Positions 11,300 through 26,200 of a DNA stretch of 64,000 nt are shown here, in pieces. The notes below the pieces were generated by a model. It saw only the letters and a list, made by a program, of their open reading frames with translations. It did no database searches and was not told where the DNA came from. A program made the position numbers and the translations under genes. The number at the start of each line of letters is the position of its first letter. Position 1 is the first letter of the stretch. Origin of the DNA: Rostratula benghalensis (taxonomy: Eukaryota; Chordata; Aves; Charadriiformes; Rostratulidae); the NCBI GenBank assembly GCA_013399305.1, contig VXAI01000013.1, forward strand, positions 3,273,850 through 3,337,849, given 5' to 3'.

Positions 11300-14200
11300 C
11301 TGGAAGAAATAAACACAGAATGTTTAGAATCATTTAACTTAAAATATACGACCACTATATACCCTAGTGGTTGATCCTACTTTGCTTGTAAAGAGTCTCT
11401 TGCATTTACTCTGTACCAAAGATACATCTAGTAGAAACCCATCTAGTAGGCCCCATGTTCTGTTTTTACACAAAGGCAACAAAAATGGTTGTCTCTGTTA
11501 TTTTATCTAAGTTGCTGTAATGTTTCCCATTATGCTGGGATCCAAGCAAATTAATAGGTAGTGCTTTATCTTGTGAAATACTACATGCCTAGATGGACCA
11601 GGCAGGGGCAAAAATGTCTCTATAGCTATTTAAGAAACCGTGGGTTTATGTAGAGTGCACCCTATAATGCTTAAGGGTCACTTGTCAGCAGTAATTAAGC
11701 CCTGTCTCCATGAACTTTATTTATGAGAAGCTCCTGGGTGGTCCACATGCAGGCATAAGGTAGGGCAGTGCAAAGTCTCTTGGGTTTGTAGGCGATATGA
11801 TGGAGACAACTGTCTGGCCACAGGGTCAGGCGGCGGCTGCTCCCTTTGGCTCTGGCCAAGAAATGCCAATACTCCAGCCCAGCACCACATAGCTCAGGAA
11901 GTAAAGAGCTCATCAGAGGAGCCCCCCAGCATCCCACATGCAACCTCTGTTATATGGAATGTATATAGGAAGGTATGACTCTAAGACACAAGGGATTTGA
12001 AAACAAGAGCTAGAAAAGGTCAACTGTTATGAGAAGTCTTTTCTTCAAATAGAGTTTTTTTAGGGCTTCTCAAGATCAAATTTCAAAGGTTTCAAAAGGT
12101 TTTCATTTCCACCATCCTTTAGGGACACTTTTCCACTGACTATTAGATTTCTCCATTAGAAGAATGTGTTAACGGCAAACCCCTTCCTTTTCCAGAACCG
12201 GCTTTATTAATAACAGTCAGACACCATAATCAAGTAGAAACCTTTAGCTCTATTTAAATACTCTATGAACTTGGAAGTACAAGAACTGGAGAAATACATT
12301 TTGCTTGTCACTTCCTGGGGTTCTTACTACTTCTTGCATGTCATTGGCAACAAAGATTAATGCAGGCAGTATCAATCTAGCCAAGAATTGCATTTTGAAA
12401 GGTTGGTATAGCATCTGAGTTTCAAACGCTGGAGCAAATTTGTTTAGAAATAATTATTTTAATGAATTTGTTTTTAAAGCCTGAAAACATTTTTACAAGA
12501 CCGTTAATAAACACTTATTACAGTATTTAAATTGGGCCTAATTTAATTTGATATTATTCCCTTAATTTAAACAATTACATCTAGCCGTAACTCCTCAAAT
12601 CTAGACTAAATAATTCATTATTATCTCTGCTGGTGAATATATCCTTCATACAAATGTGGACAATTAGGATGTACCCACTTAGTCATTGTCAAGCCCTGCA
12701 GAGATGCAGAAGGTACAGCGCATGCTGGGAACCACTGCGTCAGTAATAAAGACAAGGGCAGCTGCAAAATGTTCCAATTTATGCAAATTAAAACATTTTC
12801 ATGGAAAATAAATAAGCTCGATTAATTTTACTGAATGGTTCTTGACAGATTATCTCCATAACTCTGAATTAGCAGCCTTTTTGTCCAATGCACCTTGTTG
12901 TTATTACGGTGATGTACGCGGAAGGAAGAGCTGTGGTGATGAGCTGGGTTTTGCTGGCCTGACACTGACAAATCCCACAGACTGGTGACACCACCCGCGC
13001 CTGCCACCAAGCCTGACGCTACGAGTGGAAGCAGGGATGCAGGGATGTGTGGAAGAGTCAAGGTTTTATTGTTCGTCTGTCATCCAGGGGTCCCGAGTGT
13101 TTGTGGAGGAGGTCAGGCCACGGGAAGGTACTAGAAGTCAATTTGCTTAGTGCTGGGGACAAGGGACGAGGAAACCAGGTTGGCCTGTGCTCCTCCAGCC
13201 ACTTCCCCTACAGATCCCCACTGCAAGAACTCTCAGGGTGATTTGATTTTCCCTGCCTACACCTGTTTTAATGCTGCAACAGCCTGGCTGCTCCTGTGTG
13301 CAGCAGCTGCCCTGAAGCTGAGGATGAGACTCACTGCCATCAGTGCTAAATATAAGTGAAAACAGGAACTGTGCTGAGGTGCAGGACCAACCGAAAAGAG
13401 CTCCCATGTGCTGTACTCCTTTTCCATTCAGCATCTGTTGCTACTCGCTTTGATTTAATTCTGAGAGTTTTCTGGAGGCATTCATTTCCATGGAAACCAT
13501 TGAATAAAAGTTCCCTTCTCTCTTTTTGTTTTCAGATTAAGTTTGGAGAGCTATAGCCACAGCTCAGCTACACTGTGATGTCCTTTGTCCCTCTTTCCAC
13601 AAGGCCTGAAGAACCTAAGAAATGTTTTGGACTGCATCTCTGAGTCTCCCTTTGAATCAGACTATATTCAACTGGTACTCGACTTTGGTTTACCTTGGGC
13701 AGGCACTTCATTTGGCACAGCAAACCGGGGACAGTAGCATGCATGGAAGTTAGAAGTGCATCTTAACCAATAAAAAAGGCACAGCCCCATTCCTATGAGC
13801 AAAACAAGTCTAATGGGTTGTTTCTAAATAAAAAACCCACCGGCTTGAAACCTGATACAGCTCTGACGAGTGCTTCTTGCTCGGTGACATTCCTGTGCCC
13901 TAATTCTTAGGAACTACCATTCTTAGGATGGTAGAACGGAAAAGAAATTATTTTAAAATCTATTTCTCTTACAGATATCATTAAACTGTCACTACCGAAA
14001 ACAGACAGCCCTAATGAGATTGTTCGTTTATACAAATACACCCTTGACCGGTGTAATTGCTGAGCAAGGTGTATAATTGCAAAGTTAGAGCTTGCTGCTC
14101 AGCATTACTTTTACCTCATTACCTGGGGAAGTCCAAAAATTGTTCCTGTAGACTGATGTTAGCCTTTATAACTGTTTGCTACGATATTATTAAAAAATTA

Positions 14201-17200
14201 AAAGAAAAGCTGCAACTTACCTCATCATAGTATTTGTTAGTATACTGGTAGAGTTGGTGTAGAGCCACAAGCGTATTTAAGGAATCGGTATGTGCCTGTT
14301 GAACACACAAGCAAGCAGCAAACATGTCAAACTCTGATCACAGGCAGCTGAAAGTTATGCACATGCATCACTGCCATATACAGTACTTCTAAATGTAAAT
14401 CTGGCATCTTGTAGCTTTTGTTACATGTTACAATGTTAAATGGCGGTTGGGACAGAAAGAAAGGGGTGAGAAAACTTCTGTTTAGTGATTTTTAGATCAA
14501 AACCTTTCCTGCTGTCCACAACTCTAACACTGGAGGTGGAAAATATTTTGAACTTTGAATGTCAAACCACAGACTACAGCTCAAACATCTGTTACCAACA
14601 TGGGTATGTATAACTAAAACATTTAGTCAGTACAATCTACGTATTGTCAAGATATTAAACATTGGTTCCATCACTGTCATGGATGTTTGAAGTCCTTTTC
14701 CCAGCTCTTTTTAACTCCTTGAAAGTACTCACACCTCACTACAGCAAAGATGTAACTCATCAAGACCACAAGCACGTGTACGTTTGGAAAAAGCCATCTG
14801 ACTCACAAAGATGGAAAGGGGAGTGAGACAGAAAGGACTTTAAATGAAGCAGGAAATAATCCCTCCGTTACCTCTTCCTCTCTCCCCCACCAGACATTTA
14901 ACTGCTTTAGTGAATGTGCTCTACTGCTCTAAACAGAAGTTATTCATTCAAATGTATAGGATTCAAGTCTCTAGCTATGCCTTTAGTCTTTTAAGTTAGT
15001 TAAGAAAATGAAGATCTGCAAAATGTTGTTACTGGCATAAATGATTACCCGAGGCTTGAAGCAGCAGAGAAAAATCCATCTTTTTGGCTCGTGCTGGTCA
15101 AAATTGGCAATGTTCGATTACTCCTTCCATATTCATTTTTATAATAATTTATAATGTAAACAGAAAGGATCAACATATATCTGCCAATTGAATTTTGTTT
15201 TAATCACTAAGTAGTTTAATTTTTTATACATCTCAATTTGTGTAATAAATAAACTGAACTGGAAAATGAAATGCCACTGCAGATGAATTTTGTAGTGAAT
15301 GACTGAAAACAGAAATGCTCTCATGAGGATGTTGATCTGCAAAACGTTAGGTCCTAAGGGCACTGAAATAAACAAACCACAAAAAATTCCCCAAACATCC
15401 TCCTTACGCTAGAACTCTTCAACTAAATAAAGCAAATGAGTAAACCAGCCAGTAAGTACACTGTCTCTTTGCTCAAGCTAAACAACATCTTTTAAGACTG
15501 GTGAGGGCCTCTCCTGCTTCTCCCAGTTAAATTGAGCGCTTCAAGGGCACAAGCCTGCTCTAGTTAAGCTGAGCTGCAGAGCAGGCAGGCCCTTTGAAGA
15601 CTGAAACAGGTTTTGCAGAGTCTTTCCTCCGCCAGTCTCCAAGCAGAGTCCCCAGCTTGCGACCAACCCCCTCTGCTCTTCTTCATGAGAGGTAAACCCC
15701 AATAACCTACCATGCCAAAAGTGCCACCGAGGGGGCACACAGTGAGCTTCTCACATGCAGCATAAAACAGAAATACTGCCCTCATACAGACAGCTCTCAA
15801 ATAAGCTATGCTTAATGTATGTGCCTCCCCTTTCATTTCTGAAATCTAATTTCTGCTGTAGTAGTGCTCTGAATTCAATCATTACTTGTTATCAGTATGA
15901 TCAATGCTAAAAATCCTCTACATGCCACAGAGAGAAAACACCATTCAAGAGTGCTATCATTTTTCCACAACGGATGTGAAAAAATCCCATCATTTTGCTC
16001 TGGCATCTGCATCGCTCAGGTAGATTAGTGATGATAACTATTCTTCATTCCACTCAATAATCAAATTTCAAAGGGCTAAAAGACATAACTAGAGCAAGGA
16101 GCTGTATTTCGGAGATGTTTGAAATAACTCCGTTGTTGTTTGCACATACAATAAATCCACTTGTTGAGTTGGAAAGAGAAGACAATGAAAATCAGTGCTA
16201 TACTTGGCTCCAACGTCAGCACAAGAAAATGGAATTTATTCTTACCCTAGAAATCTCTGCTAGATGAGTATTCATGTCTTGGTCACTAACTGGCACCATC
16301 TGACGAATACCTTTGTAGTAACTGCAACAAATGAAAACAAGCTTTCAATTAGGTGAAATACACTCTGGCTTTCTGGTAATCCTGTGTTTCGATTTGGCAA
16401 TTATTTTAAACAAGCTTCCTAATAACGCAAGAGAGATTCTGCCACAACAGACTAATGATTCCTTTAGTAATCCTGCCTCCCAACACTCATTAGTACCTTT
16501 GCAACAGAGGCAAATCACACCTGATTTTAGAGGGCCAAACCACAGGAAAGATGTCTATTTGTTTTTGCAGCCAATGTTTATTTCAGTCTTCAAACTTTTG
16601 AAGTCATCAGCTAGCAAGGGTTTTGCCATTAGTAAATGAGTGAAGTCAGAGACAGAACAGAAAACCTGAAATCTTTTCAGGACTTGATCTCTAGTGAGTT
16701 ATGGAAGCGCAGCGTTGGTTAAGACAGATTGTACGGGTGACAGCAACCGCTGAGGAAAAACAGCATCGTCTTCTCCTGAATAAATGCATCCATAAATCTA
16801 TCCATCTGCCTGAAGACACAAGCACACACTGACACCAGCACATAACGGTGTTCCATTTCAACCTGCCAATGCCATCACAAGGGAATGTTTTAACATCCAG
16901 GTGTAAAATTTTTAACATTCGACAGTTGACAATGATGACCTCAGCATTCGCTTTTCCTCCTACTGAGTACATTCACTCAGGCTTAAGACCTTAACAACTC
17001 TGAATAAAGATGAAAAGAGTCTATACTTACTCTTCCACCATTTTCTTATAGTTGAAGATTTCTTTTGCGTAAAGTAATTTATTACTTGGAGAATCCTGAA
17101 AAATTTACAACAGAGAGAAACTTGATTGATTTGTGAACATCTCTAGGAAGCAACAGAAAGTCAGGAACCTAAGATCAAACTTTATTTTCACATGCACCTG

Positions 17201-20200
17201 AACTTTACCAATATTAACATTTGGATGTGTGTTATTAACATTTACCTTTGTACATGGATGGGCTTCCTTGCTTTAAAAGGATGAAGTTTACACACGGCAT
17301 TACTGTTGAGTTTTACAAATACATCAATGCAAGATGATAATAAATTATGGATGGACATGAAATAACCAGCTCTTAAGCTTGCTTGTTATAAAAGTAGTTG
17401 ATATTTTCGCTTTTTATAAAAATCAATCAGCAGACTGCACAGTAGCACTCACATGCTCACCAACCTGTTAAGTGGTGAAATGCTAACTTCATCATAAAAC
17501 TAAAAAGAAACTATCAAGGCTGCATCTCCTCAGAGGATGGGTATTGTCTATGAGGATGCCCTTTGTCTTGTCAGGCGTGAGCGCAGTCAGGATGTAGAAT
17601 GCAAATCACTTACTCTGCTTAATTTGTGCTCTGTTCTTGTGCAAGCATCCATGAAAGTCTGTGCAATGACTGACAAGGAAGCATCCACTACTTCGTGAAC
17701 ATGAACATCAAAGATGAAATGGGGATTTTTCAGTATGTTTACCCAGAATCTAAGAGGAAGGCTGCAAAGCAAGGAGAAAGATAAATAATCCTTTTTATAC
17801 AACAAATGTTCTACACCAAGCAAATCACATGAAATTAAGCACAGGTTTTGCATTTTGATCTCCTCACAACAAAGAAGCTTAATTTTCTATTTCAACATTT
17901 ACACAAGCTATCTGTTGTCTGGTTTCCATGCCAGGAAACCAGACCTTTACATCTCTGTCAGAAAAATGAGGAAAACTTGTATAATAATAATCTTAAGTGG
18001 CCCAAAATAGCAAGAGACGATTTCTGCGTGGTTAGAGAAAGTACCTGTGTAGTATTTTATTAGACTTTGTGCTTTGACAGGTAAATCCACTCCCATTTGT
18101 CTCTTCTCAGAAAAAAGACAAAAAGTAAAGTGGTAAATCTGCCAGTGACAACCCCATACATAGGCTGGTTTCATTTTTGCAGCTTCTAGGCTTATGGGGA
18201 ATCCTTTTGATCATATAAACACATTACCTCAATTAAAATGATTCTGAGAATTATAAATTAAATGTACTTTGATTTGTGGCAAGAGTGCCAGTCCATTCCT
18301 GGGAATTACACTCTCCTTTCTTTGAAATACAAGTGTTATCCCGTTCATACAGTACCTGTTTGTTTTCCAGATGTGAATGGTGTCTTCATCCTTGATGTCA
18401 TGTTTTTCTGCTTGCTCATCAAGAAAGTCAAAGAAGTATTTCACAGCTGGGGGCACCACATGGTTTGAGTTGAGCACACTATGAAAGAAGTTATCTACAA
18501 ACTGCTGAAGTGTCCCCTAAAAACAAATTAAAAAAAAAAAAAATCTGTTACATTTGTGTTACAGGCTGAACTTCATGCCAGCCTAGAGCCTGCTGACACT
18601 GGCAGCTACAAGCAGTCACTGATGGCCTTCATCCTGAGTGCTAAGGCTACCAGGTAACAAAAAATAAGCAACTTCTTGGAGCAGTTGACCTTGCAAACTG
18701 CCAACACAGTAAAGACCTTCTAGAGAACAATTTTATGCTCTAGCCTGAAAGGTTGCAACTTCACCAACTGTTCTACAGTTTGCCCAGTGAGGTGTGGTTT
18801 CTGCTTGACAGAAGCAGCAGAAACTGGTGGCTAAGCATACAACACATTTACACTTCAGGGTTGTTGTGCACATAAAATAATTGCTAGCCATTCTTTAATG
18901 GTTTTCCAGCTTCCCTCCTCCAGTTTCTCTGACTCTAAAGCACCATGAAATTTTTAGAAGCAGGATGAGAGGACAAGTACCAGTGACCATCTGACTTTTT
19001 CTTTAAGGGCAAGCACTTGGGTCTCATCAGACACCCAGTCTGGTCCAGCTCCATGAACTCTACCAAGCCTGAGGAGTGAAGTGTCTACAAAAGGACTGTG
19101 TGCTTGGCTGGATTCCTGTACCTGCCTGGACCTTAGAGACCACAACCTCAAAGACTGTCCCCGTGTTTTAGAGATGACCCTGTTGAAGCCACAAGCAGTT
19201 TGTCCCTACTCAGCTGGTTGGCCTTACAGACATGTTTGAAGGGCTGCATCCTCTCTTTCAAGGTCACTCCTGCTGCTGGCCCTAGAACACAGCAGGGACC
19301 AAGGAGGCAAGGAACCCTAATCTACTCTGCTGTCAACGAGGACACATCAACAGTCCTTGGGCAGCGAAATATGAGGCTCTGTTGCAGTTTGTAAAGCATT
19401 TGGTTCAAAACAAAACCCAACACAATATTATCTAAACAGGTGTCTCAGAGGAGAATATACATCTCTGCCTTGCATGAAAAACCCTTATTTAATGAACACA
19501 TAATCATGGTTCTCAGCTTTGATTGGCAGCTATACTTTTTCTCTTTCACAGTAACGTTCCTGGGCATATTAATAAGTTGAAGCCCTGAACACCAGCTTGT
19601 ATGTACATGAGATATTCAAAATTGCAGCCAAATGCATGATTAATAGTTGCATCCTTTTCTTCAGTTGTACCTCAAAATCTATAAATCTAAGATGTAGCCA
19701 TGGCCCAGCTGAGTCTTACCTTCACAGAGAGAAGTCTGGTCAGGTAGATTTCTGTAATAGCTTTGGTCCTCTCTTTTTCCTTCACGCTGCCTCGCTTTGA
19801 TTTACCTTCATCTATTTCATCTACTGGCCGGACTAGATGCCAAACCTTATTTTCATCTTCCAGGAGTGCATGTCCTAGAAACAGTAATTGCAATAATTAC
19901 AAAAAAATGCCTCACACCCAATTCATCAACACAAAAATAATCATATACCTAAATACAGATGAAATCCTGATTCTCTATCCTTAGCTTTTCTCTTGCCAAG
20001 AGGATCTAGATCACTCTGTTCCAACATATACAGCTCAAGTACTAAATGTTCGATAATACATAAGCTGAAAGAAACAGCACTTAAGTAGGATTGTGGCTTG
20101 TTTTTGTCAGGAGCAAAGGGAGAGGAAGGAATCATGCAATAAAGAAACTCCTATTTGGTCACCTAAGCTCAGTATGTGTACTCTTTTGAGGTCCACACAG

Positions 20201-23200
20201 TGAAATACTCTACCCCTTTGTGAACTCTCAGAGACATGATCAAGCTACAGAAATTCAGCTAGGTCTGACCCAAGAGCCACCACAGAAAGGGCAATGTAAG
20301 CCTGCTCCAGGTACAAGGCAAGATATTGTAGCAGTTCTAAGAAATTTGGCAGTGGTTTTTTTTTTGTTTGTTTGTTTGGTTTTTTTTTTGTTTTTTTAGG
20401 TACCATCATTACAGTTTACAGTTTTACCCTAACTGCTGGATTCCAAGTATGGTACATCAGTTCAGATCTGCTTTTATCAGCATTAGACCAGCACCACTTG
20501 GCTTTGTAGCTGAGAGGAGGAAAAACACATCCTTTTGCTGAGAGGATGTGAACTCCAGCAGACAGAGGCAAAGACTACAATAAACTCATAATCCATTATA
20601 ATAAGATTTTTAAAGATTTGTTTGTCAGTATTCATAGCTTAAACCAGAGGAAGAGTCTCACATCAAGTCTGTTAGGAACAGGAACAGGAGTAAGCTCCTG
20701 GATGCTTAAGACAGCTCATCTGGTTGCAGTGCCTTGCTATGCCCCATCCATGGCTTGGTCATGCACCTCGCCCCTGAGCTAACTTCAGTTACCACGAAGG
20801 GAGTCTTGCATTTCAGCATCAACATGAATGACCAGACAAACTCTATGCTGGAGAATCTTTTGTTATGAATGGTTCCAAAAGAGATCATGCAATTGCTTTA
20901 ACTTGCAAGTAAAAGCCCTTGAGAGAAGATTATGTTTTCAGATTTCTTTCTTCAGATTTCTTCTGAAAGAAGAAACTTAGTTTCAAACCTCCTGGTTTAC
21001 CTTCTTCTGCCTTTAATTTCTGAGCTTTGATACCTACTTGGCATAGTCCCTAAAAGCAATGGCGCTTTTCCAGTGGAAGTTACTGAAGCAGTGCATTTAA
21101 AATCATTGACATCTTTAAAATGTGAAAGTTATTTTTCCCATAAAAGTTGTAATTTAACCCTGTTGCACAAAGTATACTGGATTACTGCTAAGTTTTATGC
21201 TTTAATATATGTATGTAAAGCAACTGAATCCCAGTTACAGCAGAAAAATATCAGATTCCAATCACATGAATTTTGTCCTTTCAAATTTTTGGCCACAGTA
21301 GTTTATTATCTAAGTTCCTCAACAGCTAGATTAAATTTACCAGCTTGCATGCATTTCAATATTTTATATCACAAGGGAAAATAACATTTATATGTACTCT
21401 GGCCAAATCAACACTTCAGTTTGAATCTACTTTACATATCATATATCATTAGCTATGCAGTCTTCTGGAATCTTTACTTCTTCTTAACCAGGTAGAGGGA
21501 AAACAAAACAAAAAAGCCACAGTAAATCACATTGTCCTTCGAGAGTTCTTAATTTCACTTGGAAGTTCATGTGAACGGAGCAAGAAACAAATAAAAGCTA
21601 TCACTTTATTTTGACAGAGCTGCGATTTTGCAATCGATACCATTCATAGCAATCATCTGCCAGTACAGTAAGAACTGCTGGTGGGCCTGAAGTCTGGAAT
21701 TTCTTTTGCAATGCCTGTTATTTACTTTTGCAAATTAATAGATCAAATCACACAGTTAGAGCAGAAACTATTTTCCAGCCTTATGTCAGTTGCTTGGCAC
21801 AGTTCTGCTTCCTCCTTTGATTCAAAGGAATTTATCCTCTCTTTGCCCTCCTGATGGTATATGGCCCAGTTTAACCCTGGAGAGAAGAGAAACAACCTAA
21901 GGCGTTTCCACTAAGATTACTGGCCCTTGTTTCAGCTTAATTTGGCTCATGTCTGTTTAGCAACAACAGAATTGGCTACTAGTGAAGTAGTAGTTATTTC
22001 ACAGGAAAGAAGGGATTAAGAGACTATAGCTCAACCAGATGAACTCTTGCAATACAAAGATCCCACTTCATTGCTAAAAATAGCAGGAAGAAAGAGGAAG
22101 AGAAATTCAGAACATGGGGCAACAAAATATGTTAGCAGTACGGTTGCTAAGAGAAAATAACATTTCTGTGAGATAATATTTTCCCCAATGGAAAAGTAGG
22201 AGACGAATAAAAGAAAAGATAGGGGAAAACTTCTTTTTTCTTGCAGTAGCCGCATGAGGCATCAAGCCATAAGAGGGGAGAAGACTCTGCCCACTGGGTC
22301 AAATGCTACCCCCAAACTCTTTATCTTGGCCCTGGGGCATTCTTTGGCCAATATAAAATAATACTGGGGTTGGGATTAGTGCCAAATATTGACTGCACTG
22401 ATTAATTATAGTGGTATGAACCATGATGTAAAAGCGATGGAGGCAAGTGAGATGGTGACAAGCAATGCTGCCCCTTTTCCCTTGTGTGACCTTCAGCAAA
22501 TTAACTTCCTTCCAGTCTCCTCCTGCCTTGTGAATAAACTGCTCTGTGGAGGTGAAGGAAGGGCTGCCCTACATGGATCTGCTAATCAGTATTTCTGATC
22601 TGCAACCCTCTGGCTATTTTTATTCAGAATTAAAAAAGAAAGAAAAAAAAAACCCAAGAAAAAACCCCCCTGAATAACAGAGCATGTTGTTTTGGCTTAT
22701 AGTTCAGTGCAGAAATACTAGCATGAAATCATTGAAACCATTCTCCATCTTGACACAAATTAGTAATTGCATTTATTATCTCCAGAAGCAAAAGACGCTG
22801 CATTTAATTTGTCACAACCTCCAGCTTCTACTGTCTTCCTGTTAGAAGCTGTGAATCAAAAGCAGCATGGAAGCAATGCCAGGTTTTAGAGGAACATCTC
22901 TGAACATGGTTTTACATTTTCGTTCTGTGCAAAGCCTAGTACTTTGGCAGACAGTCAATGGCTTCAGCTGACACTTCTCAGTGCAAAAGGTGCAAGTTAA
23001 TGAGAGACTCCGGATAAAAGGAAAACCACTTCATCACAAGCCTCATTCATAAAGCCGGGATAGGATTTCTATTTATTCCAACCCTGTAAATCCCCATGTC
23101 ATATAAATGTGTATGTGTGGGAGGGGAAGCCTCTGATCCTGTCCTCTCCCTTTCATACACATAGTGTCTTGCAAATCACTGTCACCACAGGCTCTCGCTC

Positions 23201-26200
23201 AGTGCTAGATTTGTAACATTTTATAGCTTTGCAAAAGAACAAGTTGGCAGCAGATAGCTCTGAGGACCCTTTGGTGATAATTAAAATGGGCTATCCTGGC
23301 ATGAAATGCTGTCTTCCCAAATTTGTACACTGCCATGGTGCAAAACAAGGTGTGGAGAAGAAACATGGTGGAAATTGCCTTTGCTTCGTACTTTGAGATC
23401 TGAATTCTCTGCAATTTTTTTTTGTTCTTGCGTATGAGATCTCATCTGTGACAACACTGTCCCCAGAAGTCTGCTTTCCCATTACAATTTAGTATGCCAC
23501 ATGTATAGCTAAGAAGCTCAGATCCTTAGTATGATCATGTGATCATGTGTGTTCAAAAAGCTTCATCATACTGAATCATAGCTAAAGTTAAAATCGTAGA
23601 GGAAAGGAGGAAAAAAAAAAAACCCGAAGCAAACTGCATGTTCTGGTCCTTTACTGCCTACCACAAGGGCGGTGAGGCAGGAGTATGAAGACTGGGAGCC
23701 CAGAACAGGAGACTTAACACCGCTCAGTGTTATGAAAGTGAAGCAAGCTAAGAACACCACCAGGCTCCATTCATGGTCCACTCCACTTCTTTATAGTGGA
23801 GGTAACTACTGCCTCAGCAGTTACCTCAGCAATTGGTGCAATCAAACTGAACAGGCACTGGGAATCAGCCCCTCTCCTGGTTGCACTTCACTGCCCTCTA
23901 TATTAAACTGGATGGCCTTTTAAGTTAACATGCTGGGTTGTCACCTGCTGTGACACAGTAGTCACCGCCTAGGCCAACTATGGCAGGCACTTGCAATAAA
24001 GGGGTGAGAAGATAACAGCGGAGGTGTAGCCATGACCATTAGGAGAACCTTCAAGGACGCTGGGAAAAGTCTCAACAGAAAGTATCCAGGAGGAGAGGAA
24101 AAAAAAGTAAATGGCCAGTAATTCTGCCTGTCCTAATATCCTGGCCAACACTCAACACAAATGAAATGGAAGTCTGCACATTATATTTTTAACAGTGATA
24201 TATGTCAGACCCATCTTCTTGAAAAATGTACATTTCTGGCACATTATTTCCAATCTGTTTGACTGCCCAGCCCTTAAAACCTATTAAATCTAAGATTAGT
24301 AAATCTGTTTAAAGGAATGAAACTATTAGGTGAAGCAATGGCTTTTGCAATCAGCGCTAGACAGAAAAGCATATCAAATAAGTTCATAGCAGGAAGAATG
24401 ATCTCAACAATTATAATTCCATAAATCTACCTTGTGTAAAATAACTGAATATAAGGATAAAAAAACCCAGAAAAGCGAGCATCTGAAATGTAAAGGAAAC
24501 ACACGTGACAAAGAAACTAAATTTACAAGTAAATATTTCCATAAAATTCTAAGTGCATTTTAGGCTGTAATAGATACTGTGTCTCAAGTGGTTTTGAGAT
24601 AAAGGAAATTGGTCTAGACAGAATACCAACATGTAGAAGTAAAAGCTTTATAAGATGATTTGCAAGCCACAGGTTGTCTTTCGTGTTGAGAAGTCCAGCA
24701 GACTGTAGCAGACAGCAGTATAAGAATTATGCAGCAGCTGCTTTAGTGATGTGAAAGAGAGGAAACTTGACAAAGAAATTCCTAATGCTAATTTACAGTG
24801 GATTGCAAACCTCAGCGTGAACAAGGGAATCGTGGAAAACACTGTGAGATAACATGTATGGAAAAATGAAGCCAAAAAACAAACCCGGGAAAAATCAAGC
24901 TAGCAATGCTGGTGAAACATAGAATCATAGAATGGTTTGCGTTGGAAGGGACCTTAGAAACCATCGAGTTCCAACCCCTTCCCATGGGCAGGGACACCTC
25001 CCAACAGATCAGGCTGCTCAAAGCCCCATCCAGCCTTTGCAGGGATGAGGCATCCACAGCTTCTCTGGGCAACCTGTTCCAGTGTCTCACTATATTCACA
25101 GTAAAGAATTTATTCCTAATATCTAATCAAAATGTCCCTTTTTTCAGTTTAAAACCACCACTCCTCATCCTATTGCTACACTCCCTGATAAAGAGTCCTT
25201 TCTCATCTTTCCTTTAGCCCCTGATGGCCCCTCTTCACTCAAAGAGAGGGAGACACAAAATATGAACATGGAGAGATGAGTTTGGAAGGCAACATAGTTG
25301 TTAGAAATGCAATAAAAAAGATTACATCAGAACCATTATGTCATGGAGAGGGGAGCTGGTCTCTACTGTGGTTCATCTAGTGTCAGTCTAATAAGAAATG
25401 GAAGAAATTTGGAGAGAAAAGTAAGACAAGGAAGGAGAAAGACAGGTAAAGATTTGGAGAGCTGGAACATACAGTTTGACTACAGATGTAGTGGGATTAA
25501 GTAACAAAATATGCAAGGACATGTTTGCTAAAAGTGCTTTATGTTAAGCTGGGATATGGACTCACAGCAATTATGGTTAAAGCTCCATTATTTAATGCTT
25601 TTATAACATGGACAAAGAAAACCACTGTGAGTGTGCAGCGCGTAACACACAACAAATAAGCCCCATAGAGTCTGGTGGGGAATATCTAGCTCCCACAGAC
25701 ACGATCAATAAACAAAATCAAGACAACAAAGTCATTCTCTCTGCATGAGTTTTGACTTCTAGTCATTTTGGGAGGTAGTGAAGCCAAGAGACACTTACTT
25801 TCCCCTGGGACATCTTGCTGATTATCCTCTGGCTGCTGGGAAATTCCCATTTTCGACAAGATGAGAGTGGCACCATCTCGGACCTTTAAAAATACAAACA
25901 CAGGGATGTTATTCAAAAGCAGTATGCACTACAGAACCTCTGTTGGTTTCTGTAGTCATTTGCAGGCAATCTGGACCTATGATTAATGTTGCCCTTCAAA
26001 GGCTTCTTTGGGCAACCAGCTTTGCAGTTCAAACCAGACTCCCTCCCCCTCCTTTATTATGAGATCACATCAACCTCCTTTGAGATTACTGGAAATGCTG
26101 GAGGCAACTCCAAGACTTCAGTGGTTCCTCAGTCCAGTGTGGGTGGACTTTGTACTTGTACAAAGGGGACTAACCCCTTTGCACAAAAATGGGGTTTATC

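Larger units (their letters stand above)
19875..25798 (-). other. PLXNB2 intron (5.9 kb)
   Basis: This large intron lies between the Rho-binding-domain exons and the second GAP half. It holds a T/TTTG-rich tract at about 20355-20398, an A/C-rich low-complexity run at about 22632-22670 and one CR1 copy at 24918-25230. No additional exon was seen. Confidence 0.7.
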